6,102 bases of DNA, from positions 1-6,102 of the forward strand of contig CAMBJI010000132.1 of NCBI GenBank assembly GCA_945867725.1, in the 5' to 3' direction. This document shows, one piece after another, positions 1-5,968 of this stretch. This DNA is from Bordetella parapertussis. GTDB taxonomy: Bacteria; Pseudomonadota; Gammaproteobacteria; Burkholderiales; Burkholderiaceae_D. The position numbers and the translations under genes were made by a program. Numbering within the stretch: the first letter of the stretch is position 1; the number at the start of each line of letters is the position of its first letter. The notes beneath the pieces were generated by a model. The model saw only the letters and a list, made by a program, of their open reading frames with translations. It did no database searches and was not told the origin of the DNA.

Positions 1-2
1 AT

Positions 3-323
3 CCGAATGGTGACAGCGCGCCTATTCTCTTGGCCAAAGGCGCCGATGCGGTCGCCGCCCGAATTCGAGAAGAAGCAGAAAAACACGGTATTGAAATTTT
101 TCAGGCGGCGCCCTTGGCACGTGCACTCTACTTCACGACAGAGGTCGACCGAACGGTACCGGAAGACCTGTACTATGCGGTCGCGCAAGTCATCGCGTAT
201 ATATTCAACCTTGCCAGCGTCCGCCCGGGTGCGCCGCCGGTCCAGCGTCCGCAGCCCACGGTACCGTCCAACATGCAGTTCGACGCGAACGGCAAGCTGG
301 AAACTGAAGAGGCAACACCATGA
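3..323 (+). CDS. flhB: FlhB/SctU-family export switch protein, C-terminal part (5' end cut by window)
   Basis: Only the C-terminal cytoplasmic domain is present. The open frame enters at the window edge (PNGDSAPILLAKGAD...), so the autocleavage NPTH motif should lie just upstream. Family hallmarks are visible: the AKGAD segment, a helix ending EEAEKHGIEIFQ, the PLARALYFTTEVDRTVPEDLY stretch and the closing AVAQVIAYIFNL helix. The last helix is closer to flagellar FlhB (VLAYVFQL-like) than to injectisome YscU. In the family this domain sits at the cytoplasmic face of the type III export gate and switches substrate specificity after cleavage. About 35 Pro-rich residues follow the domain. The TTG at 30 lies within the domain and is not the real start. 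The stop overlaps the next ATG (ATGA), which implies translational coupling. flhA, the usual neighbour, is absent downstream. A short FlhB-like paralogue (FlhX type) cannot be excluded because the 5' part is missing. Confidence 0.88.
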   Translation, partial: PNGDSAPILLAKGADAVAARIREEAEKHGIEIFQAAPLARALYFTTEVDRTVPEDLYYAVAQVIAYIFNLASVRPGAPPVQRPQPTVPSNMQFDANGKLETEEATP

Positions 324-1915
324 CCGATACCGTGCAAGATGTAAGCAACGACACGATCAGCAGCGAAGGCATCTTCCTTCGCACCGCTGATCGTCGTCGT
401 TTTGACTACGTGATGCAGGCGGTGCAGCAGCGAAGCCTGTCGTTGTCAATTTCCAGCGAAAACGAAGGGATACTCGATCATTACGGTCGTATCGTCATCA
501 ACAAGCTGCGCAAGATGTCCGACCTGCAGATCGAAGTCTTCCTGCCCCAGAACACCGAGGCCCTGCTCGATCGATTCAATCAGATACTTTCAGGACTGTC
601 GTTAGAGGACGCGCGCAATGGTGAAAATTCACCTGCACCACGGCGCGTACTGATCGCGCATGATGCCAAGGCAATCGGCGCACGTGATCTGCAGTTGCTG
701 TCCCGGCTCACTCAGGATTTCCCGGGTGCGAATGTCTCACTGATCCTGCTGCTCGACCGTACTGGCATCGCCCAACACGAAAAAAGTCTGGACAACTTCG
801 GTCAGCGCTTGCTGCGCTGGCCACTGGAACAACCCACCCGCGCCGAAGGCGAATCCCTGCTCAAGTTGGCTCGTGGGATGGGATTCGAAGTCGAGATTAA
901 AAAAGTATTGGCCGCCACTGGCTTTGCCGAGGTAAAAATCCCGCAAACGGTCGGCGATGCCGGCAGCTTTGAGCGCCACCTGTCCGACGCTCGGACCCGG
1001 AAAAATACGCCTGCCCAGACATCGGCAGCAGCAGCGGCGGCGGCACCGGCCGCAACCGCGAAAGACAAGGCGCCCGACAACGACGAGCCACCATCGATTT
1101 TCACCGAGCCCTCAAGCCGTTCTTCTTTACTTAAAACTCTGCTTGGCTGGGTATTGGCTTTTGTACTACTTTTTACCGTCGCTATCGGCACGATTGCGCT
1201 GCTATTCCCTCAAAGGCTAGCCCCCATGCTGGCGAACTCGCCGACATTAAAGGAAAACCTGCCGCCCTGGATGATGAGTCTGGTGGTGCAAATGGCAGGC
1301 AAGCCCACGACTACCCTGCCCGAGGCAAGGCCAGAATCAAAACCTGAATCCAAGCCAGAATCCAAGCCGGAATCCAAGCCTGCCGCCATTGCTGGGCCTT
1401 CAGTTCCTCCGCCTGTTGCCGATTCATCTGCTAACAAGAGCGAAACCGCTACGGCCAAGGTCCCTGCCAGCGCAGATCCCGTTGCGTCGACCGACACTGC
1501 ACCTGCAAAACCCGCGGACACAGCCAAGCCCGCCGAACCCGCAGCCAGTGTGACGAGCACGACCGACGCTGCAAAGACCAAAGTACCGGTAGAAGACGCG
1601 CTCGCGCCACGTTCCGAGCGGGGTGTCGATCAGATGGTCCGTATGGCGCCTGTGGGCAGTGTTTTCGTGCAACACGTATCGGTAAAGGCAATGGCCGAGG
1701 CTCAGGAATGGCGCGCCCAGTACAGCACACTGACTGGCGCACGGATTGCGGCGGTGACCACCGAAAGCAAAGGTGTGCGTTACATCCTCATTTCAGGGCC
1801 GTTTGCGAACATGAAAGAAGCCGAAGCTTTTGCGCGCAAGCAAGGTGTACCGGCGGATCCCTGGTTACGGCCAGCGAAGTCTCTGCAGCGCAGCTTGCTG
1901 CCGGCCAATCGTTGA
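320..1915 (+). CDS. Inner-membrane SPOR-domain protein with a degenerate AAA-like cytoplasmic domain
   Basis: 531 aa. Residues 1-225 look like a soluble alpha/beta domain. RRVLIAHDAKAIGARDLQLLSRL followed by VSLILLLDR (about 108-147) resembles the Walker B / sensor region of AAA-type ATPases, but no GxxxxGK[ST] P-loop is visible, so the domain is probably not catalytic. After an Ala-rich linker (235-247) there is one membrane helix (about 272-296, LLGWVLAFVLLFTVAIGTIALLF). A periplasmic linker follows, with four PES-K repeats (337-354) and Ala/Pro/Thr-rich sequence. The C-terminus (about 444-528; GSVFVQHVSV, YILISGPFANMKEAEAF) fits a SPOR domain, a family that binds peptidoglycan lacking stem peptides. 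The plan recalls DamX-like proteins. The start is supported by AAGAGG at 307-312 and by the ATGA overlap with the flhB fragment. The role is inferred to be anchoring or opening the cell wall around an export apparatus. The SPOR call is strong; the AAA call is weaker. Confidence 0.82.
   Translation: MTDTVQDVSNDTISSEGIFLRTADRRRFDYVMQAVQQRSLSLSISSENEGILDHYGRIVINKLRKMSDLQIEVFLPQNTEALLDRFNQILSGLSLEDARNGENSPAPRRVLIAHDAKAIGARDLQLLSRLTQDFPGANVSLILLLDRTGIAQHEKSLDNFGQRLLRWPLEQPTRAEGESLLKLARGMGFEVEIKKVLAATGFAEVKIPQTVGDAGSFERHLSDARTRKNTPAQTSAAAAAAAPAATAKDKAPDNDEPPSIFTEPSSRSSLLKTLLGWVLAFVLLFTVAIGTIALLFPQRLAPMLANSPTLKENLPPWMMSLVVQMAGKPTTTLPEARPESKPESKPESKPESKPAAIAGPSVPPPVADSSANKSETATAKVPASADPVASTDTAPAKPADTAKPAEPAASVTSTTDAAKTKVPVEDALAPRSERGVDQMVRMAPVGSVFVQHVSVKAMAEAQEWRAQYSTLTGARIAAVTTESKGVRYILISGPFANMKEAEAFARKQGVPADPWLRPAKSLQRSLLPANR
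1328..1381 (+). repeat. In-frame PES-K tetra-residue repeat in the SPOR protein linker
   Basis: The linker reads RPESKPESKPESKPESKP (residues 337-354), so a 12-base unit is repeated about four times with small synonymous changes. It lies just after the membrane helix, on the periplasmic side. Such Pro/charged repeats usually form extended spacers; copy number could vary between strains by slippage. Confidence 0.85.
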
Positions 1916-1943
1916 GCGCCTCGCGTCTTTGAAAAGGTAGCGC

Positions 1944-2777
1944 ATGTCTGAAGAAGAATCGCAGGTCTTTCGGACCGACGAGCACATGGAGGTCGCTGCC
2001 GCGGAGGGACAAGCGCGCAAGAAGAAAAAGGCCCCCACGGGTCCGAGCGATCAACGCGCAGTCAAAGATCAGGAAGGCGGGCCTTCAGAAACACGAGCGC
2101 TTAGGGACGGCAGCGGCGCCTCGGAGGTTCGGCAAATCAGTGATGCCGAGGGCGGTGGGGCAAGCTCAGGCTCAGGTAAAAGTGACGGTCCATCAGATGG
2201 TCGCGCAATAAGGGACGCGGATGGTAGCGCAGTAACTGCAGGCACCGGCAAAAGTGATGGTCCATCTGACATGCGCGCCATGCTGGATGCCGATGGCCAA
2301 GCAGTCGCTGGTAGAGCGCAACAGAGCGACGGACCTTCGGATCCACGCGCGCTACGCGGCGCTGATAGCCCGCTAGTATCAAGCGGCGCTGTTGATGGCG
2401 ATGGTCCTTCCGACCTTCGTAATATGCGCGATGCCGAGGGTAATGCCCTCTTGCGTCAGAGTCAGGGGGGTGAAGGCCCATCGGACCAGCGGAACATGCA
2501 GGATCACTGGGCCGATGTCCCAAATGCGACCGGCACCGGCGAGCAAGAGACCCCTGCCGCAGATGCGGCAGTTGCAGCAGAAGCTGCGAGCGCAGTGCAG
2601 GAACCGACTGAGCCGGACGCGGTGTTCATGACCGAAGAAAACGCATCAGCCTGGGTGCTATCGATACACCTGGAGGAACGCATACAAAATCTGGGCGCAA
2701 TGACCACCAAGGTCAGCGCACAGCTGGATTTACTTGAAGACGCAGTCAAGAGACTTGGGAAACGGATAGGACAATGA
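1944..2777 (+). CDS. Hypothetical GPSDxR-repeat protein with C-terminal helix
   Basis: 277 aa, not recognised as any known family. There is no signal peptide or membrane helix. An acidic start (MSEEESQ) is followed by a basic patch ARKKKKA (24-30). Eight copies of a ten-residue motif G-[PA]-S-[DE]-x-R-x-[AILMV]-x-D start at residues 33, 46, 58, 82, 106, 130, 154 and 178; in the sixth copy the final D is G. The last six are spaced exactly 24 residues apart, with Gly/Ser/Ala-rich filler between. After an Ala/Glu-rich stretch (200-225), residues 227-277 (FMTEENASAWVLSIHLEERIQNLGA...) look helical and amphipathic, a likely oligomerisation or binding segment. AAGG at 1934-1937 supports the start. 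Its stop overlaps the next gene by ATGA, so the two products probably act together. It looks like a multivalent docking scaffold or a length-defining spacer; both are inference. Confidence 0.85.
   Translation: MSEEESQVFRTDEHMEVAAAEGQARKKKKAPTGPSDQRAVKDQEGGPSETRALRDGSGASEVRQISDAEGGGASSGSGKSDGPSDGRAIRDADGSAVTAGTGKSDGPSDMRAMLDADGQAVAGRAQQSDGPSDPRALRGADSPLVSSGAVDGDGPSDLRNMRDAEGNALLRQSQGGEGPSDQRNMQDHWADVPNATGTGEQETPAADAAVAAEAASAVQEPTEPDAVFMTEENASAWVLSIHLEERIQNLGAMTTKVSAQLDLLEDAVKRLGKRIGQ
2040..2504 (+). repeat. Eight in-frame GPSDxR motif repeats (72-base period in the last six)
   Basis: Motif copies begin at bases 2040, 2079, 2115, 2187, 2259, 2331, 2403 and 2475. From 2187 onward the period is exactly 72 bases, and the copy at 2115 is also 72 bases before 2187. 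The DNA of the copies has diverged: the motif Ser is encoded by AGC, TCA, TCG, TCT and TCC in different copies, and Pro, Gly and Arg codons vary too. The peptide motif is retained while the codons differ, which points to old repeats kept by selection on the protein rather than a recent slippage expansion. Confidence 0.9.
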
Positions 2778-4174
2778 GCGACGACGCCAAAGACGAACAG
2801 GCTGCTTCGGCACCCAGTGGTGACGGTTTTACGCCCGCACCACCGCCACCGGCACTGAGTGAGGAAGAAGCTGCCGCCGCGACCGCCTCTATGGAAGGCG
2901 ACACTATCCTGCCCGATGGCACCATCACGGTGCCGCAGGATACCGCTAAGCGGGCACTGGAAGCCGTACAGATTTTGGTCGATAACAACCGCTCGGCATC
3001 GCAGCAACTCGAGTCTCTGATGGGTATCGTGCTCGATGCGGCCGAAGTCGCCAACCGCTCGGCGTCTGCCGTTGCCACCACCGGTACGCACGTCAACAAG
3101 GCAGCAGAAAAACTCATTGAAGGCGCCAAAAAAACCAGCATGCAGGCCAAGGTTGTCCTGGCTCTGGCCGCCGCTGTATTGGTCGGTACCGCAGGCACCT
3201 TCAGTTTCATGACCGTGCAATTGCATGGCAAGGTCGAACAGCTCGACGAAATGCTGCTGGCCGTGGGCAAGCGCGCCGTTGACCTGAAACGACGCATGGA
3301 AACCATGGATGACATCCATGCCTCGCTCGAAGAACTGAATCTCAAACAGGAAAACACGCAATCGGTACAACAGGCGATCGAAGACAAGATCGGGCGTCTG
3401 GTGGATTCGGGCAAATTCCCGACACGCAAAGAAACCACAACGGCACCTGCCGAGGAACCCGCACCCGCGCCGGCCAAGCCAGCACCCGAGAAAAAATCCG
3501 AGAAGCCGGCGAAACGCGAACAAAAAGCAGAACAAAAAGCAGAACAGAAATCCGAGCAAAAAGCGGATGGCACAGACAAATCTGACACCGCTGGTAAGAC
3601 GCCACCGACATCAACGGCCAAAGCAGTCAGCCCGAAAAAATCAGCACCCGCAAAATCCGCGGCTGATGAGGCTGCCCTGTTGCAGCAGCTCAGTGGGCTC
3701 GATTCCCTGATCAAAGAACAATCCCGCGCCATGCGAGATCTGTCCTCTCAGGTTAACAATCTGCAGGGATCAGTCGCCAATGTTGACGTGATCAAAAAAG
3801 ATGTCGAATCCATCGCTGCCCAACAAAAGCAGCGGGAAAAAGAAGCGGCACAACGCGAAAAAGAAGCTGCTCAGGAACTCGCTGCTGCCAACGCCCGTCG
3901 TGAAAAAGAAGCCAAAGACAAAGAACGTGACCTGGCTCGTGAGCGAGAACGCGCCCGCGAACGGGAAGCGATGCGTGAGCGTGAACTTGCCCGTGAGCGC
4001 GAAGCAACCAAAGAGCGTGAGCTGGCGCGCGAACGCGAGGTCGCCAGAGACCGCGAAAAGAGTAAAGACAAAGAACGTCCGGTTTCCTACAACCGCGAGC
4101 AATCCAAACCGAACGCCGCAGCCTCGGTCGATGGTGCGCCGTCCTACGCCAAGCCAGCCAGCAAGACCGAATAG
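2774..4174 (+). CDS. Hypothetical single-pass membrane protein with coiled coils and an RE-rich helix
   Basis: 466 aa, family not recognised. The N-terminus has a Pro/Ala-rich segment (18-30) and then a helical region (55-118) that precedes a membrane helix (about 126-148, KVVLALAAAVLVGTAGTFSF). Lysines just before the helix (119-126) suggest N-in, C-out topology, so most of the protein would be periplasmic. Next come a coiled-coil-like segment (150-210), a Pro/Ala/Lys linker with four EQK[AS] repeats (249-264, bases 3518-3565), a second coiled-coil-like stretch (297-350) and an extremely charged RE/RER/KE-rich helix (350-435). There is no signal peptide. The start overlaps the previous stop (ATGA) with AGGA at 2768-2771 very close to it, so translation is probably coupled. 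The length and composition suggest a rod- or tether-like component partnering the GPSDxR protein; the function is unknown. Confidence 0.83.
   Translation: MSDDAKDEQAASAPSGDGFTPAPPPPALSEEEAAAATASMEGDTILPDGTITVPQDTAKRALEAVQILVDNNRSASQQLESLMGIVLDAAEVANRSASAVATTGTHVNKAAEKLIEGAKKTSMQAKVVLALAAAVLVGTAGTFSFMTVQLHGKVEQLDEMLLAVGKRAVDLKRRMETMDDIHASLEELNLKQENTQSVQQAIEDKIGRLVDSGKFPTRKETTTAPAEEPAPAPAKPAPEKKSEKPAKREQKAEQKAEQKSEQKADGTDKSDTAGKTPPTSTAKAVSPKKSAPAKSAADEAALLQQLSGLDSLIKEQSRAMRDLSSQVNNLQGSVANVDVIKKDVESIAAQQKQREKEAAQREKEAAQELAAANARREKEAKDKERDLARERERAREREAMRERELAREREATKERELAREREVARDREKSKDKERPVSYNREQSKPNAAASVDGAPSYAKPASKTE
3821..4078 (+). repeat. Charged RE/RER-rich low-complexity coding segment
   Basis: Residues 350-435 of the membrane coiled-coil protein are built almost only from Arg, Glu, Lys and Ala, in short irregular repeats such as REKEAAQ, ARERERARERE and RELARERE. 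Closely mixed opposite charges of this kind commonly form long, rigid single alpha helices or coiled coils. The repeats produce a spurious SRSRASSR-like open frame on the other strand. Confidence 0.8.
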
Positions 4175-4190
4175 CCCCGACCCGCGCGAC

Positions 4191-4206
4191 GTTGCGTTTG
4201 CGCAAC
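4191..4206 (+). other. Small stem-loop after the operon
   Basis: GTTGCG-TTTG-CGCAAC forms a perfect 6-bp stem with a 4-base loop, 16 bases after the stop of the membrane coiled-coil gene. No T run follows, so it is at best part of a weak termination or mRNA-end structure. Confidence 0.4.
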
Positions 4207-4228
4207 CAACTTACCGCTGATTCTTTGA

Positions 4229-4255
4229 AACGACCGGACCTATGTGCCGGTCGTT
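4229..4255 (+). terminator. Possible transcription terminator hairpin between operon and last gene
   Basis: AACGACCGG and CCGGTCGTT form a perfect 9-bp stem around a 9-base loop, 54 bases after the end of the four-gene block. The bases that follow (GCCATTTCTG) are not a proper T tract. A rho-independent terminator is therefore uncertain; an mRNA-stabilising or attenuating hairpin is also possible. If it terminates, the 451-aa gene must have its own promoter. I found no convincing promoter in 4256-4334. Confidence 0.4.
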
Positions 4256-4429
4256 GCCATTTCTGAGGATGGAACTTTTGATCTGAAGGCGTCACTACAA
4301 GTGACCGATCCGCAACAGATCATCCGATATCTTCAGGGGAATCCGCATGCCAAACATCGTCATCACCGAGGGGCTGGACACGCCCTGGGAACTGAAAGAC
4401 ACCGAGTCCAACATCACCGCTGCGACTGA
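4244..4429 (+). CDS. Doubtful small ORF or coding remnant overlapping the start of the last gene
   Basis: A GTG-started frame of 61 codons. Its first part reads like real protein (VVAISEDGTFDLKASLQVTDPQQIIRYLQGNP). From about base 4355 it overlaps the last gene in another frame and becomes His/Arg-rich nonsense typical of a shadow. There is no good ribosome-binding site before the GTG. It could be a fragment of a once longer gene whose end was replaced, or chance. A stop at 4226-4228 closes the frame upstream. Confidence 0.2.
   Translation: MPVVAISEDGTFDLKASLQVTDPQQIIRYLQGNPHAKHRHHRGAGHALGTERHRVQHHRCD
4335..4340 (+). promoter_or_regulatory. Strong ribosome-binding site of the 451-aa gene
   Basis: AGGGGA lies 6 bases before the ATG at 4347. 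This fixes the start: the in-frame stop TGA at 4302-4304 prevents long extension, and no other start codon lies in frame between the two. Confidence 0.75.
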
Positions 4430-5702
4430 TCTGACCAGCATCAATCTCGCCAATCAGACCGTCGGCACACTCGCGTACACGGCCTCGCAGCTGTTCGCCT
4501 CCCTCAAGACCGAAAAAAGTAATCTGGACAACATCGTTGATGCGATTGAGCTTATTAATGAGGAGATTGCGCTTTGGCCGGAGAGGATTGCGAAGTGGGA
4601 TGGAATATCTGACACATTCGAAAAAACCAATCTCAGCCCCATACCCATGCCGATTAGCCACCGCGTTATTGGGTTAGCGGATGGTCTAGACTATACGGCC
4701 CTTTCTGACGCAACACCATTTCCTTATGGAAAAATTGGAAATGACTATACAAGTTTTGATGATCAAACAACAAACAATCAAAATTATCTTAAGTCAGTAA
4801 CCACACTAATCAACACTAAACCACTACTGGAATCCGTAGGCTACGCCTTTCCCGTTGAATCCAAATCCTACCTGCTTCTTGTACCTGAAAATGTAGACAA
4901 AACACTAGTGGGCCCGGTATGGACAGTTCCAAACAGAGTCAGAGTTGAGCCCGTTGAATTTAGCAGCATCAGACCTTTTGACCTACTCGTTACAGTAAAT
5001 GATTACAACGAACCAATCTCTTTCAAGTACTATGGCTATTACGAGCGCTATGATGTTCCATTTTCACAAGCCATCCCTTTTTATGCACCAAGAAATACAG
5101 AAGAAAAAACATCAATGCAACTTGCATTGAACTCTGCCGTAGCCATTGCAGCCACCGAAGCACTTAAAAACCCGACTGGACTTCCCGCTGGCGTGACGCC
5201 ACCCGTCACAACGCTGGGGCCTAGCGTAGAAAAATACTACAACAAGGCAAGATACGATATGACGGAATACACCACGGACGGTATCAGCCCCCCTGTAGGA
5301 ACGTTGAACGTCGGTGTAACTATGTTCGGTGACTACCCACCAATCCAGGATGCCAATTTCGGTTCGAGAATAATAACGACGGCTGACGTTGGAAAATTTT
5401 TTCAGAACGCGGGGGGGACTATTTTCTACGTCGACCGACAAGAGCCCGTTGGCCAATTCGTGGTCAGAGAGGCGCTAGGAACACCAACACCTTACATCGC
5501 GAGCATGCCCGACGACCTCAAAAAAACTCTCCGCGGCGAATACGCCGAAAAACAAATCCTGCTCACGCAGCGCGGCACCGACCAGACCCTGTTCGTTACC
5601 TCGATTACTCAGCGCTACACCACCTTCTCCGACATGGCGACCAATCTGCTCAAAACGCTGGTGAATTTTTATAACGACTTGGCGCGCAATTTACGAGGCT
5701 GA
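4347..5702 (+). CDS. Hypothetical protein, candidate type III-secreted tip/filament-like protein
   Basis: 451 aa, family not recognised; no signal peptide or membrane helix. Residues about 28-85 (ANQTVGTLAYTASQLFASLK...NIVDAIELINEEIALW) and about 387-450 (DDLKKTLRGEYAEKQILLTQ...ITQRYTTFSDMATNLLKTLVNFYNDLARNLRG) look like long amphipathic helices. The middle (about 95-380) is richer in beta-type, Tyr/Pro/Asn-containing sequence. Helical ends around a variable domain, with an amphipathic C-terminal helix, is the plan of flagellins and of needle-tip proteins of the IpaD/LcrV type; the resemblance is in layout and not a proven homology. Base composition changes inside the gene: GC is 35/60 at 4381-4440, 15/60 at 4741-4800 and 34/60 at 5521-5580. 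This suggests the central domain was exchanged or acquired. It lies downstream of an FlhB-containing operon, after a hairpin. That it is real coding sequence is clear; its function is inferred. Confidence 0.85.
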   Translation: MPNIVITEGLDTPWELKDTESNITAATDLTSINLANQTVGTLAYTASQLFASLKTEKSNLDNIVDAIELINEEIALWPERIAKWDGISDTFEKTNLSPIPMPISHRVIGLADGLDYTALSDATPFPYGKIGNDYTSFDDQTTNNQNYLKSVTTLINTKPLLESVGYAFPVESKSYLLLVPENVDKTLVGPVWTVPNRVRVEPVEFSSIRPFDLLVTVNDYNEPISFKYYGYYERYDVPFSQAIPFYAPRNTEEKTSMQLALNSAVAIAATEALKNPTGLPAGVTPPVTTLGPSVEKYYNKARYDMTEYTTDGISPPVGTLNVGVTMFGDYPPIQDANFGSRIITTADVGKFFQNAGGTIFYVDRQEPVGQFVVREALGTPTPYIASMPDDLKKTLRGEYAEKQILLTQRGTDQTLFVTSITQRYTTFSDMATNLLKTLVNFYNDLARNLRG

Positions 5703-5733
5703 CATTCGCGGAGCGAGTACCAGCGACTGACGA

Positions 5734-5820
5734 GACGGCGTCTGCAGCTCGGATTCCGGTGCGATGTCTTAAGTATGTGACTAAAGTTGGTTGTGAACCG
5801 GAACGGAGTCTACGGCCGTT
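5734..5820. repeat. Imperfect long inverted repeat after the last gene
   Basis: The arms at about 5734-5760 and 5797-5820 are imperfect reverse complements. The inner 7 bases are exact (TTCCGGT / ACCGGAA), with partial matches further out (for example GACGGC against GGCCGTT). The loop is 36 bases. It could be a folded transcript end or a small MITE-like element. The arms were aligned by eye and carry several gaps. Confidence 0.35.
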
Positions 5821-5834
5821 AGTAAAGTAAAGAC

Positions 5835-5863
5835 GCTGGATCCCGGCTTGCGCCGGGATGACG
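5835..5863. repeat. REP-like hairpin repeat (VIPAQAGIQ type)
   Basis: ATCCCGGC-TTGC-GCCGGGAT is a perfect 8-bp stem with a 4-base loop (5840-5859). Its reverse strand would read VIPAQAGIQ, the well-known false peptide produced by a widespread intergenic palindromic repeat of proteobacteria. It is not a gene. Such elements often sit after the end of genes and can stabilise or terminate transcripts. Confidence 0.75.
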
Positions 5864-5889
5864 ATTTTGAAGCCAACCATTCTTCAAAC

Positions 5890-5911
5890 GTCATCACCTG
5901 CATGTGATGAC
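5890..5911. repeat. 22-base near-perfect palindrome
   Basis: GTCATCAC and GTGATGAC form a perfect 8-bp stem around CTGCAT. It is the first of a closely packed run of palindromes that continues to the window end. A hairpin or a dimeric-protein binding site would both fit. Confidence 0.6.
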
Positions 5912-5922
5912 TGCTGCGTGGG

Positions 5923-5968
5923 CGGATCGCATGCGACCCGAATTCCCCACTCGCTCTTGGCGAAGGGG
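5923..5968. repeat. Two degenerate dyads preceding the 78-base tandem units
   Basis: 5923-5940 is an 18-base dyad with GCATGC in the centre and 8 of 9 pairs matching. It is followed by CCCC..CGC..GCG..GGGG (about 5946-5968), an interrupted dyad sharing ACTCGC and TGGCG with the hairpin at 6014-6031. Together they look like a decayed copy of the same two-hairpin arrangement as the next unit. Confidence 0.45.

Noticed and set aside
7..390. 127-codon forward frame across the flhB end
   Set aside because: Its Arg/Ser-rich sequence runs out of frame with the clear FlhB domain and the following start.
2504..3732. Long reverse-strand open frames (351 and 328 codons) opposite the membrane coiled-coil gene
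   Set aside because: They are antisense shadows of a GC-rich, low-complexity gene. Their translations are Ser/Ala/Cys- or Phe/Cys-rich without domain signals, and the forward gene has coupling and a membrane helix.
3871..4071. Reverse-strand SRSRASSR-like peptide
   Set aside because: It is the complement of the RE-rich coding repeat, so it has no independent support.
4198..4226. Sigma-70-like promoter TTGCGC / TTCTTT with 17-base spacing
   Set aside because: The -10 element matches the consensus at only two positions, and the -35 lies in a small hairpin.
4242..4260. Sigma-54-like promoter (TGTGCCGGTCGTTGCC)
   Set aside because: The -12 TTGC is present but the invariant -24 GG is not, and the bases belong to the hairpin at 4229-4255.
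5650..5880. Reverse-strand 76-codon frame containing VIPAQAGIQ
   Set aside because: This peptide is the usual false translation of a palindromic intergenic repeat, and the frame runs antisense into the last gene.
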